Assembly: GCF_000247695.1 (NCBI RefSeq)
Contig: NW_004624800.1
Span: 9,537,482-9,601,481, forward strand
Direction of reading: 5' to 3'
Length of the DNA: 64,000 bases
From: Heterocephalus glaber
Lineage: Eukaryota; Chordata; Mammalia; Rodentia; Bathyergidae
Of this stretch, positions 1-11,429 are shown piece after piece (positions within the stretch are counted from its first letter, which is position 1; each line of letters opens with the position of its first letter). A model generated the notes under the pieces. That model saw only the letters and a list, made by a program, of their open reading frames with translations, did not search any database and was not told the DNA's origin. The position numbers were made by a program, and so were the translations under genes.

Positions 1-1680
1 TTGGTATTATTTTATACATATCTCCCTCACTCTTCCTGTCTTGTGACCAATAATAGCAATGTGGTGTATATTTCTTATTTTTCTCCACATTCATGGTATT
101 ACAAGATGTACATTTATATATAAGAATTTTTCCCATTTTTAGGGAAATGTTTTGGCCAATTGTATATACTTCTCTGCATCTTTCTCTTCTCACATAATAT
201 TGTCCAAGAAACTCTTCCAATTAGTGACCTAAATCACTCTTTATTTGTCATATATGTTGTAACAACCAGCACTGTAATTTATTTTAATATATTTTCCCTA
301 CATAAACAATGGAGCATTTACATTCTTGTCTTTTATTCCAATGTGAACATAAGCTTTAAATTTTAATAGGTGCTTTTGAGATGGCTTTTTGTAAAAAATG
401 AGAAACAATAAATGTGTCATCAGTACTGAAGAGTTAGCCACAGTGTTACACAAGTTATGTTACCACTACTAACTGAAAATTCATGTAAACTTTATTCAGA
501 TTACTGAGTTGTTTTTCTGTTATCAAATTTATTACTGACCTTGAATATTTTTCTAAATATTTATGATTTATTTTAAATCAGTAAACAAAAATGCACTGAT
601 GTCTTTTACCAACTTTAGTTGTGTCCACATTCTCAAGAACTATAGAATTATTTTTAATATTTTAAAATTTAAAATTTTAAATCTGAAACATCAATCCCTT
701 AAATATCATATGCTCATAGATATAATTCCTTAATCCTTTGCATTTGATTCAATTTACTGCTGGTTTTTCTTTTCCATATTTTTTTTTTACTCACACACAG
801 AATGTTTTCTGAAGCCTGGAATTTTATTTTCCCTTCATATATTATGCTCATGTAAACAATGGAGCAATTACATTCTTGTGTTTTATTTTGCTGTAAACAT
901 ATGTTTTAAATTTTAGTAGATATTTTTGAGGTGGCTTCTCCTGTAGAAGAGATGTGGTGATGGTAAGGGAAGATTTGTCTTCGTGGGATATTAATTTTTT
1001 GTTCTCCACAAACTAGTACACATGCCCTCCATTTACCTCTGTGTGCAAATCTTTATATTCACCATTTTTCCAAAATATGGTTATCACTTTATGTTCTAAA
1101 CAGTAGTGAATGATATTTACAGTTGTTGCATACTCTTGCCAACAACCTATTGGGTTAGGATTTCTATAATTTTATATTTTTTACAAAAGATGTGCAGTAT
1201 TATTATACTGTGGCTTCAGTATTTAATATTTGTATAATTAATGATGTTGAACAATGCTTCGAATCCTTATTTGTGATTTGTTTAACTTCCTTATTGATCA
1301 AAAAGATTATTTTTAAAAATATTTTGCTTATATTTTAATGAAGATGCTGAATTTTGATGGCTCCTTTTTCATAATCAGATTTGATGACCATTACTTTTCA
1401 GGTGGATAGTTTAGATAATTTAATGTGATTACCATTATGCTTAGTTTTTAATCTATCTTACCTGTTTTATGTTTTTCCTATTTCTTTCTGTGCCAATCTT
1501 GATAGCATGCCTTTTTAAAGCATTGTTTTGAATTTAGTGTATTTTATAACTTGATTTTCATTATTTATATCCTCTTAAACTCTAATGTTTTATTTGTTTG
1601 TTCATGTATTTTTAATGTTTGATTTTTCTTTCATTGTGCATTTTAACTTATCACTATCTATGGTAATTCTAAATTTTATT
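1..1680 (-). mobile_element. Old L1 LINE remnant, minus orientation
   Basis: This AT-rich stretch reads as the reverse complement of an old mammalian L1 (L1M type). The plus strand carries the T-rich phrases typical of antisense L1 3' halves, such as a run around an ACAATGGAGCA motif and, near 1130-1290, a 'TTGCCAACA...TTTGTATAATTAATGATGTTGAACAATG' type segment. No frame stays open, so nothing is expressed as ORF2 protein. It contains an internal duplication (see the repeat at 299-945). A MaLR LTR interrupts it at 1681, and the L1 seems to resume after that LTR. Confidence 0.6.
299..945 (+). repeat. Imperfect direct repeat of about 95 bp, 550 bp apart
   Basis: Positions 299-395 and 849-945 align along their whole length with scattered substitutions. 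Both carry AAACAATGGAGCA, then ACATTCTTGT, TTTTAT, AACATA, TTTAAATTTTA and GAGRTGGCTT in the same order. The offset is 550 bases. Either the host L1 suffered a tandem duplication that later diverged, or two L1 copies of the same family lie side by side. Confidence 0.8.
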
Positions 1681-2016
1681 TGTATTAGTTTTTGTATCAC
1701 CGGAATACAGTACTCAACATTCACAATTTAAAGGAGTTGAGTTGGCTCATGCTGTCAGAGTATTCATTTCAAGGTTGACCAACTCCAAGATAAAAACACC
1801 ACAGCAGACGTGCATAGCAAAGCAACTGTGCATAGCTGCACAGTTTATGGCAGCCAGGAAGTAGAGAAGTGCTTGAGAAGTGAGTATCCACATATAGTCC
1901 TCAAGATCAAACCTCCATGAATAAACTGACACACCCAGAAGTGGGGCTTACTAATCCCCCAGAGAGCTTCAAAGCAAATCAAGTTGACACAATTAAGCTT
2001 TACCCATAAATGCTGT
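1681..2016 (-). mobile_element. MaLR-type LTR, minus orientation
   Basis: The plus strand begins TGTATTAGTTTTTGTATC and passes through GGCTCATGCTGTCAGAG, CAGCCAGGAAG and a terminal CAAGTTGACACAATTAA. This is the same order of landmarks as in four other copies in the window (19725, 28383, 37453, 57330). It matches the reverse complement of rodent MT/ORR-like ERVL-MaLR LTRs. It is a solo LTR; no internal region was seen. An ATG-initiated frame of 61 codons on the minus strand is incidental. Confidence 0.65.
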
Positions 2017-3730
2017 AGTACTGTACATTGGATGAAAATCTTACAAATCTATATTTTCATTTTTATGTATTAACTATTTCATCATCATTATCATTTGTCT
2101 GTTATAAAACTTACATTATTGTTTTTATTTAATCAATAAATTGTCATTAGGAAATATTTACATAAAAGCTAAATGTATTTTTTATTTTCCACATTCTTAC
2201 CACTTTTATACATTTCATTTTATTGTGTAAATCCAGATTTCAGTTTGGTGTTATTTTGCTTCTCCAAGAAAAATTGCTTTCAGCATTTCTTGTATTTCAG
2301 CAGTGAATGTAATGATGAAAATATTTTAATTTTAAATCTGTTTGAAGTACTATGTTTAATTGTTTTGTTTTACTTCCTGTACTTTAGAGATAATGCTTCT
2401 CTTTCTGCTTGCTTTCTTCCTATTTATTCAAATATAATATAAGTCCTATTTGTTTTTTTATCTACTTTTTTATTTCTTTATCTCTGGTTTTAAGCAATTT
2501 TATTATGATATTTCTCCAAATAATTTTAGTCATGCCATTGAGTTTGAAGGTCACCAATTTCTTGGATTTGTGCATTTTATTTTCATCAAATTTAGACATT
2601 TTTGATCAGGTTCTTTAATGCTAGTTCTTCCTTCTTCTACCCTTCTTTAATTCTTAGCATCACTAATTATATTTCTAGTAAGCTGATTGAAATTGACCCA
2701 CAGCTCAGTGATACACAATTTATTTATTTTTCATTTTTCCTTGTTTTACTTCAATTAGTTTCTTTAGCTATTTTTGAGGTATTTAATCTTATTCTACAAT
2801 ATCTATTCTGCCATTAATCCTTTCCAGGTTATTTCATGTCAGGTACTATCGTTTTCATCTCCAAAATTCAGTTTGAAGATTTTTATATTTCCATGTCTAT
2901 CTCACATGCTTCTGTTTTCATGCAGCTTCTTGTACATTTAGATCATGGTTACAATAAACATTTTTTGTTACTGTTACTAATTCCTCAATTTATATTTTTA
3001 GGTTAATTTTAGTTCATTGATATTTGTACACATAGTAGATAAGTCATATTTTCTTACTTCTTTTCATACTTGGTCATATTTTAATTAAAAGTAGGTGTAA
3101 ATTTTTACTTTTCATGCTTGCATACTTTACTTCTTTATAAATAAATAGTGATCAACTTTACTTTTTGTCTAGGTCAAGTTACCTGAGAACTGATTTTATC
3201 TCTTGGTTATAGGTTTTTTTATGCAGTTCCAGAAAAGCATTGGATCTAATTGGATCTAATTTTCCCTGTTACTTGATAACCACTTTTGATTATTCTACAC
3301 AATCACCTGTTAATCTATATTTAGTCTTTGTGATTCTGATGACTGTTTTCCTTGGCGTTCATATTACGTGGTTCTTTCCTTGGCCTCTGGTTGTTTTCTC
3401 ATATAGGCAGTGATTAGTACTCAGCTGATGGGACACACATGCGCAAGGGGGTCACAAGGGACCCTCTGCACACCTGCAAACAGCAGCGCTGTTCTCTGCA
3501 CTGCTCTGTGAACCCCAGTCTTTTGTCAGATCATAATTCTACACCCCTTGTCCAATTCAAGGAGCACACCAGAGTGGCCTAGGTTTCCCCTCACTGCAAC
3601 ACGGCCTAGAAATTCTTTCCAGACAGAATTCTGTGACAATCACGGAGCTCACCTTGTTTGTTTTCCCTTGTTTATGAAACTGCATAACCTCCAGTGCCCT
3701 GAAAAACAGGCTAATATATCTTGACTTTCA
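2017..3730 (-). mobile_element. Old L1 5' half (ORF1 to 5'UTR), minus orientation
   Basis: The reverse complement of an L1M continues here. 2170-2960 has the T-rich antisense pattern of the L1M 5'/ORF1 region, with 'TTTCAGCATTTCTTGTATTTCAG' type phrases. 3410-3730 becomes markedly GC-richer (GCACTGCTCTGTGAACCCCAG), as expected for an L1M 5'UTR read in antisense. A short 11-bp tandem (ATTGGATCTA twice, 3239-3262) lies inside. The plus-strand hydrophobic frames at 2173-2817 are shadows of T-rich DNA. Confidence 0.6.
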
Positions 3731-5270
3731 GTTGTTTGAGCCTGCAGTGTGAATTCTGATTTAGTTATTCTGTAGTGGTAATAAGCAGAATGATTTTAGG
3801 AAACTTTTTAAGATTGAAAGGGAATAAACATCAAAAAAATCACTGTTGGAACAGACTCTATTCTTACTATTAGACATGCAGGGCAGAGAAAGGAACACTA
3901 AACAAATATATTTAGTTTTAATGAAACTTTCCTGAGGTTTATGTACAGTTTTCTTATATGCTAGTTATTCAAAGTTGGCAAAGAATAGCAATCACTATTT
4001 TAGTGTAATAAATGTGCAAACATGTATCCTAATGAATGGGATAGTTTGGAATAGGCATTTTAGAATTACTTACATAGAAAGATTAAAAGATATTTCTCCC
4101 AAAGGATTTCAAAGAGAGGAATATTAAAAGAGATGTTAAATTAAGCCATGAATTTACACAATAAAGAGAAGAAAACCATTTAATTTGAAGGCTTTTTACA
4201 AATGAAGCAGCTACCACTCTGGGAAAGGATAGTCATCGTCAGTCTGTTTCAACCATCTTTTATTGATAAATAAGCCTTTAATGTGAAGAAACCCCAATTC
4301 ACCTATACATTGTATAATTTCATTTATTTTCACTTTAAATTTTTTTCCTTTTATATTCTGGGTCTTTAGTCCATAACGTTTGTGTTACAATATGTAATTG
4401 GTATTAAGCATGAAGTTATACTGCTTTTAAGCAAATCCTACATACATATAAAGAACAAATAATTGGGAACGCTGTTTGGCATTTCAATGCTTATTTTCTG
4501 CTTGGGAATTTAATCATAGTATTCTGGTTAGTGCTTTGTGTTTTTCTTCAGTAAACAATCCATTTATCTTTATTAACTTCTCTATATTAAGAGTGTTTTA
4601 GGGAAAGCAGCAAGAAAATAAGAAAACTCAATTTCAAAAGAGTTAGTAAAAGTGTTTAAACTTCCTGAAATCAAAATATATGATATCTTTTGTTTAGGTT
4701 AGAGGTATTAAAAATAATAAATCATGAAATGAAAACTCTATTAAAGCTTACTTCTTGGTTTTATATAAATTTATTACCTTACAATTAAAGAAACTAATTT
4801 TAAGCTTTCTGATAGAATGGCACGTTTATAAATGTCCTTCAATTAAATTCCCAGTTTACCATTATGGCGAAATAAAGCAAGAGAAACAAAGCTAACAACT
4901 TTACACACTGAGGTCAGACTATTATATTGCCAGGATATGAATAATATGAATCATCAAAAGTGGAGTTCAATTCAGAAAAACATATAAGATTTAATAAATG
5001 ATAATCCTGCCTTTATTCTTTGAAAATTGACTACTTGAAGTTATGAATTTTATAAACTTGTATAATTGATTATTGATTCTCTGATCAGGCATTTAAGTCA
5101 CAGACCTAATATTCTCAATAGAAAGAGAGTGCTCTGGGATCCAGAAGATTGCATTGAAAGGTTTTATTTTTAGAACTACATTCATATGTGTGAGAGTTAC
5201 TTCAACAGCAGAAAATTGTTTTTGTAGTCTAGTTACGTACAATTGATCCACACTAGTCAAAATGCTTATT
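3731..5270. other. AT-rich DNA, nothing assigned
   Basis: About 1.5 kb with no reading frame of note, no tandem repeat and no repeat family I could recognise. Several A-rich stretches are present. Ancient, highly diverged repeat is possible. Confidence 0.5.
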
Positions 5271-5274
5271 TTCT

Positions 5275-5430
5275 ATACCTTAAAATCATCAGCTATAAAA
5301 GTTAAATCATTAGATTATTTTGAAGTTAAAATAAGATAATCAACATAAACTGCTTAGGACAGTGCTTGGTAAGCACATGGTAAAGCATCAGTGAGTGATA
5401 GTAAGTATTAGCTATTTTATTGATAATAAT
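5275..5430 (+). mobile_element. MIR SINE 3' portion
   Basis: The segment holds a diverged version of the MIR tail: CTTAGGACAGTGCTTGGTAAGCAC followed by AAGTATTAGCTATTTTATTGAT. The classic MIR has GCTTAGCACAGTGCCTGGCACATAGTAAGC then TGTTAGCTATTATT. The tRNA-derived head is not visible. MIR is an ancient mammal-wide SINE, so the high divergence is expected. Confidence 0.55.
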
Positions 5431-5849
5431 TACTATTTCAGGCACACAGAACTATCCCTATAGATGGATGTGACAGAAAACCATTTGAAATTTTCAATTA
5501 TCAATATGAAAACTGGATATTCAACCTACACCACCCAGCAGATGAATAGCCAAACACACAAAGAGTGAATTCTTCTCATCATCTTTTGCTTCAATTATTG
5601 TACCTTCATGGAGTGACAGTCCACGTAATAGAATAAATAAAAGAAGTGGCTGTAGCATTATACTATATAGATCCTACATTTAGATCCTGTATTATTTTGT
5701 TAGACTTATTCTGAAGTATTCCATATGTTGATGCTATTATAAATTTAATTATTTTCTTAAATTTTAATTATATAAATGCCATTAAAAAAAAACCCTTGGT
5801 CTACTTGCATATTAGTTGCCCTATTTTTTCAGTTGATATTCAGATTTTA
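5431..5849. other. AT-rich DNA, nothing assigned
   Basis: No gene, tandem array or recognisable repeat was seen. It ends in a T/A-rich stretch leading into the L1 at about 5850. Confidence 0.45.
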
Positions 5850-7160
5850 AGTAAATTTTGTCATCTATGAGTTTTCTTTCTTTCTTCCATTGTCATTATG
5901 TTTTGTTTTCTTGTCTTATCTCACTAGCTAGATTTTCAGTATGGATTTCTAACAGGAGTAAACAGAGTATCCTTGCCCTGTCCCTCATCAAGTGGAAGGT
6001 GTCCTGATTCTCATCATGAAGTATGTTGTTAATTATTGGGCTTGGAGAGATTCTTTATTAGGATGAGGAATTCACTTTTTCCCTGTTGAGGCTTGAACCA
6101 TGGATACATGCTGGATGTGCTTCCTCAGTGCGGATCAGTCATATGATTATTCTTGTACTGTTGATGAGCTAGATTAATTCATTGATTTTTTGGAGACAGA
6201 TGCTCACAATGTCATCCAGACTGGGCTGGGACTCATTATTTAGGCTAGGTTGACCTCAGCTCATGATCTTCCTACTTCAGCCTCCAAAGTGCTGGGATTA
6301 CAGACATGTCCAGCTTGATTACCTTGATTTGTGCATATTGAATTGGTTCAGCACATATAAAATAATTCCAACTTTGTTGTACAATAACTTTACGTATTTT
6401 TGGATTCCAATTGCTGACATTTTGTTGAGAATTTGTACCCATGTTGATGGGAGATATTAACATTTATTTTTTCTTTCTTCTGATATCTTTATCTAGTTTT
6501 GTTACTCTGACAATGTTCATCTCATAGAATAAGTCGAAAAATGTTCCCTTCCATTTTCTGAGGAGGTTGGGGGAGATTACCGCCATCTCTGCCTTAAATG
6601 TTTGTTAGAATTCACAGATATAATCCTCTCTGTCCATGCCCTTATTTTTAAAAAGTTATTCATTATTGATTCAACTGTAATTTGAGAACCTACTCTTTAT
6701 AATTTCTGCTCTTTTAAATAAGTTAAGTTTTGTATTCTGCTATTACTTAATAGAATATTCTTTAAATGTCAATTAAACTAAGTAGGTTGATAGTACTTTT
6801 TTATTGGTTTTCTGTGTGCTTGGTCTATAAATTATCAAAAAAGAGGTGATAAAATATAAAATCATAGTTATGGATTTCTGCATGTCTCTTTTCAGTTCTG
6901 TCTATTTTTATTCTTGTATTTTGGTCTTATTACATGTATTACAGGTATAAGATTTTTTACATTTTCTTGGAAAATAGAAATTTTATTTTATTAATAATTT
7001 ATGGTCATCTTATCTCTCGTATTAATATTTTTCTAAATTCTACTGTGTCTGAAATAATTTTTCCTTCTTTTATCACAAAAGTAAAATGTTTTCCATCCTT
7101 CTACATGACTATTTATATTTAAAATAATTTCATTTAAACTCTGCTATTACCTGTAGTGTT
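5850..7160 (-). mobile_element. Old L1 ORF2 region, minus orientation
   Basis: Read in reverse complement this is the reverse-transcriptase part of L1 ORF2. On the plus strand the antisense landmarks appear in order: ACAGGAGTAAACAGAGTATCCTTG, TTATTAGGATGAGG, TTTTGTTGAGAATTTGTACCCATG, CTCATAGAATAAG and GGTTGATAGTACTTTTTTATTG. Frames are broken throughout. A B1 SINE sits inside at 6186-6314. Confidence 0.7.
6186..6314 (-). mobile_element. B1 SINE (7SL-derived), minus orientation
   Basis: The plus strand shows a reverse-complement B1/Alu monomer: TTTTTTGGAGACAGATGCTCACAATG (short poly-T, then the antisense GAGACAG block), a diverged middle, then CCTCCAAAGTGCTGGGATTACAGACATG, the inverse of the conserved SINE head. 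Length is about 130 bp. It lacks the ID half seen in the dimeric B1-dID elements elsewhere in the window. It is nested in an older L1. Confidence 0.85.
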
Positions 7161-8120
7161 TCAAGAAACTGACTTAACTGAGATTAATGTGAAGACAAGA
7201 AATTTCTCTATAAATGAACAAGAGAATTTAGCCTATCTTTGGTGAAATGTCTTGTTAATTAGTTTGGAAATGTATTCCATCTGAGTCAAACTAGAACAAA
7301 AATAATGTATTTCAAATGAAGATTTGTTTGCCTCTTTTAGTCATCTTATCATTTAGCTGATAATTTAAAACTTTTATTTCCCATTGTCCTTTCCATTTGT
7401 TGTTACCTTGGTTTATTATCTATATTGCACAGCAGCTCTGGCTACTCTCTCAGACTGTCATTCATCCTGGGTTAAAAAGCCACCCTGTGAGAAAGTGACA
7501 GCCTTGATTCTGTCATGAAAGAAGTCAAAGTGAACCCACTGCCATGTGCACCTGGACAAGCCCACAGTCTATCAGTTCCACCTTTCCCTCCTCTCCTGTC
7601 TCCTAATGATGCTCCCTCTGCTTACTGAGATAATACTGTTCATGTGTATTTTCCTCTTGGTAGTTCCTTCTGACCTGGAGAGGGAACGTGATTTTACATG
7701 ATTATTCATAGAACAAACTACTTTTAGAAGCATTTCTCTGATTGGAGATTAGAGTAAATTCAGATCAGAGAATAATGCAACAGTGCTGCTAGAAATATTT
7801 GCATGTAGGATCCATTAGGGTTGAGATGGAATCTCGATGCAGTTTAAATTTGAATTTATGTAATGGCTAGAGATGTTGAGCATGTTACAAAAGCAATAAA
7901 ACTAACACTTTCATACAAATGTTTTCTATAGACGTATAGTAAATGAAACAGCATAGAATGCAAGAAAACAGCTGAAAATATTCCAAATGAAGAATCCAAA
8001 AATAGACTCATTAAAGCTAAAGCAAAGAAAAGTCACCCAAAAGCAAATTTTCACAGTTCAGACTGATTCTTCCTAAAATAAGCTTTACAGAGCACAACCT
8101 GTAGGAGTGGACACATTTTT
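7161..8120. other. Unassigned DNA with a GC-richer patch
   Basis: 7430-7700 is GC-richer than its surroundings (CCACCCTGTGAGAAAGTGACAGCC and onward), but it has no open frame, splice-like coding block or recognisable repeat. The rest is AT-rich and unremarkable. Confidence 0.4.
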
Positions 8121-8128
8121 ATAACTCT

Positions 8129-8152
8129 CTCTCTCTCTTTCTCTCTCTCTCA
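8129..8152. repeat. (CT)n microsatellite
   Basis: A CT dinucleotide run interrupted once by TTT. Confidence 0.9.
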
Positions 8153-8281
8153 AAGAGCTTTGGGAAATTAAGAAAAGAACATTAAAACAAAAGCCACTGG
8201 TTTCTTTACTACAAAAATTCAGATGAGTTTTCCTATGTAATTCACAACAAAATCACTAAAGAATGTGCAATTCATCAAATT

Positions 8282-8317
8282 TGTTTAGTTTTAGATATTG
8301 TTTGGTTTTAGATATTG
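8282..8317. repeat. 17-bp tandem duplication
   Basis: Two adjacent copies of GTTTRGTTTTAGATATT differ at one base. Confidence 0.85.
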
Positions 8318-8393
8318 TTCTTGTCAGTATATGCTATGGAAAGGTATTTTGAGGAAAATACTTTGAGGAACAATGGACTAACATTGTTGAGAC

Positions 8394-8425
8394 TGGACTA
8401 ACATAGGTATGGACTAACATAGGTA
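8394..8425. repeat. 16-bp tandem duplication
   Basis: TGGACTAACATAGGTA occurs twice back to back. A further partial GGACTAACATT lies just upstream at about 8375, so the motif seems to have been copied more than once. Confidence 0.85.
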
Positions 8426-8429
8426 AACT

Positions 8430-9640
8430 ACTACAACATTATAAGATGAGAGGAAAATATAAACTAAAATTCAAAAATAATGATATCCTATCAACATGCA
8501 GAAATATAAATGAATGATAAATTTTAAATTCTCATTCAAATTATATTTAGGAATGTTTCCAAATATCCATTAAAGGGCAAAATATATGGAATGCATGAGA
8601 ATCACGTGTTGTAGATATGATGTTTGGGATTAAAGAAGGCAAAAGTTAACCATTATTTTATATTTGTTAATTATGTTAGAGATTGTTTTTTAATTAGTGT
8701 AATAACAGATTGCCTATCTAAATCTATTTTAATTGATTAACATATTATTTAAATTGTACATTGGTTTTGAATGTGTTCATTGAACAATAATCACAACCTT
8801 AAGCTACAATATATTTGATTAAGAAAAATTGTTTAAGATAGTTTGAATAAAATGTGCTTGACCAGGTGTGTTCATCTGTTAAATGCCAATTCATATTTAG
8901 AGATTTAAACCAGCTGCATAAAGTGTTCATGTGGAAGAGTAGAACAATTATGACTGAAAGTTGCATATTTGATACATCCTGTATTCACTTAGGAAGAATA
9001 AAATTATTGCATGTGTTTTAGTGTTTCTACCAGCAATTATTTTTATAATTTATTCATTAATTTTATAATCAGCTATAAATTTTATAGGCATTTTAAAACG
9101 TGTCTTAAACATCACATTGCATATTACTTAAGTTCAAATATATTGGGTAACATCTTAATAAGCAATGAGAACTTTTTCTTAGTATAATTAATATTGTATT
9201 GGTTATTATACAAAACTTAATTTTACCTCCTTTTCAACTTTTTGTCATTCCATGGGAGCAAAAATCTCTTATATACTATTACACAGTATGGTATCTATAG
9301 ACCTAACTTTCAAAAAACTAGATAAAAGAATTTTGAAGGTTTTCACCTTAAAAAGTGATAAATGTTTGAAGAAATAAATGCTTCGCCTGATTTAAACATT
9401 GCACAATATATAAATGAATCAAACATTAAATGTGACCCAGTAATAGGCATCATTCTTGTTTTAATGGATCAATTAAAATAAATTAAAAGTTAAAATTAAA
9501 AAATAAATGAATATAAAGACTTTTGATTTCTGTACTTAAAGTGGATGACTTTTATGGCATGTATAGAAGATAGCTCATACAGTTTTTTCTTTTTGAAAAA
9601 TGAACTAGTAAGAAAAATTTGCTGAGAAATAAATATGCTA
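8430..9640. other. AT-rich DNA, nothing assigned
   Basis: About 1.2 kb of A/T-rich sequence. No reading frame or recognisable repeat was found. Confidence 0.45.
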
Positions 9641-9644
9641 AATA

Positions 9645-9781
9645 TTTGTCCACATAAGATGTATATGTTGAAATTCTAACCCACATTTTAGTGGTTTTAG
9701 GGAATGAGGAATTTGGGTAGTAATTACTTCATAAGAATGGAGGGTTCAGCATAAGATTACAGAAATTATAAGAAAACAGAG
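9645..9781 (+). mobile_element. MLT1-type LTR, 5' part
   Basis: The text around 9668-9760 (TATGTTGAAATTCTAACCCACA, then GGAATTTGGGTAGTAATTACTTCATAAGAATGG) has the landmark order of an MLT1 LTR 5' half. It breaks off at about 9781, where an L1 has inserted. The LTR resumes at 11208. The target-site duplication AATTATAAGAAAACAGAG (9764-9781) versus AATTACAAAAAAGAG (11208-11222) supports the split. Confidence 0.6.
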
Positions 9782-11207
9782 TTTTTCCAGACATACTTAG
9801 TCACCTCATCTTTGACAAAGGAGCCAAATACCCTCACTGGAGGAAAGATAGCCTCTTTAATAAATGGTGCTGGAAAAATTGGGTTTCAACTTGCCAAAGA
9901 TTAAAACTAGACCCCTATCTTTCATCATGCACTAAACTAAAATCAAAATGGATCAAAGATCTAAATATTAAAATAGAAACACTAAAGTTGCTGGAAGATT
10001 AGTTAGGTAGAACTCTTGAAGACATTGGAGTAGGAAAAGATTTCATGAACAAAACTTCACTCACATGTGAACTAGCACAAAGAATCAATATCTGAGATCT
10101 CTTCTTATTGAAAAGCTTCTGCACAGTAAGAGAAACCACCAACAGCATGAAGAGACAACTCGCAATGTGGAAAAAATTTTTTATCAGCTGTTCCTCAGAC
10201 AAAGGTCTATTTTCTAGAATATATAAAAAAATTTTAAAAATCAGACCTCCCAAATTTAAAGACCCAATCCAAAACTGGGCATCTGAAATGAACAGGCATT
10301 CTCAGACAAAAAAGTAGAAATAGCAAATAAACATGTGAAAAAATGTTCAACATCACTGGTCATTTGAGAGATGCAAATGAAAACAATGCTGAGATTCCAC
10401 CTCACCCCTAAAAGAATGACTGCTATTAAGAAATTACCCAATAACAAATGCTGGTGAGGGCTGTGGGGAGAAAGGAACCCTTCTCCACTATTGATGGGAG
10501 TATAGACTGGTGGAAATCAGGATGCAGATACCTCAAAATCTAGGATTCAAAGTCTCATTTGATCCAGCTATTCCCCTGCTAGGTATCTTCTCAAAAGAAT
10601 TAAAAGAATCATACCACAGTGATATATGTGTACCCATGTTCATAGCAGTACAGTTTGTAATAGCTAAAGCTTGGAAACAGCCCGATTTCCCATCAACTGG
10701 AGATTGGATAAAGAAAAAATGTTTTTTAAAAAAATAAATGGAGTATTACTCAGCCATAAAAAATGAGAAACTAGAGACATTTATAGCTAAATGGATGCAC
10801 AGTGAGGCAATACTCTTAAATGAAATAAATAGGACACACGTGTAAATACCAAATAGTTTCTCTGGTGTGAGAAACTAAAAGAGTAAATAAGGATCATAAT
10901 GTATGTTAGATAATGTGAAATAGGAAGAAAATGTCCAAAGGGGAAGAGGAAGTGGGAGGGGGAGGGGAAAAAAAAGCAATACATATGAGAAAAGGAAAAA
11001 ATGAAAACAAAGTCTTTGTAAATAGAGAAGGGTAGAGGGGTTGAAGGGAGGGCAAGGGAATGGGGAAAAAAAGAATAACCAAGATATATCATGTAAAGGT
11101 ACAAATTCACAATGATGAATGTCATTATCTTGTATACCTAAAATATATCAATAAAATTAATGAATTAATAAAAGAAACTCATCAACTAAAGAAAAACACA
11201 TTTGTAT
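9782..11207 (+). mobile_element. 5'-truncated L1, ORF2 end plus 3'UTR
   Basis: The sequence enters L1 ORF2 near its C-terminal quarter: CTTTGACAAAGGAGCCAAATA, then GGTGCTGGAAAA, GGAAAAGATTTCATGAACAAAAC and CTTCTGCACAGTAAGAGAAAC. It runs to CAGCCATAAAAAATGAGAAACTAG, then a purine-rich 3'UTR block (10918-11075), and ends in AATAAA-rich A/T sequence. Stops and frameshifts break ORF2 (for example near 10000 and 10315), so it is dead. It is nested in the MLT1 LTR with roughly 15-bp imperfect target-site duplications. Confidence 0.9.
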
Positions 11208-11425
11208 AATTACAAAAAAGAGGTTATTTTCTCTCATGTCCATCATGAGAGGACACAGTATGAAGACAGCTAACGGTGAAGCAGCAAGGGTATCATCACT
11301 AGACACGAAATCTGACAGGTCCTTGTTCTGGACTTCCAGCCTCCATAACCCTGAGAAAGAAATGTTTTTATTCAGTCTGTGGCATTTTGCTGTGGTAGCC
11401 AGAGCTGAAAAAAAATTGCTCAGAA
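11208..11425 (+). mobile_element. MLT1-type LTR, 3' part
   Basis: The 3' half of the LTR interrupted at 9781. GAGAGGACACAGTATGAAGACAGC, GGACTTCCAGCCTCCATAACC and TCAGTCTGTGGCATTTTGC are the usual order of landmarks before an MLT1/MST end. The 64-codon frame at 11236-11430 is incidental to this LTR. Confidence 0.65.
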
Positions 11426-11429
11426 AGTA

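Noticed and set aside
8129..8152. Polypyrimidine tract as a splice acceptor signal
   Set aside because: It is a plain CT microsatellite, followed by no credible exon frame.
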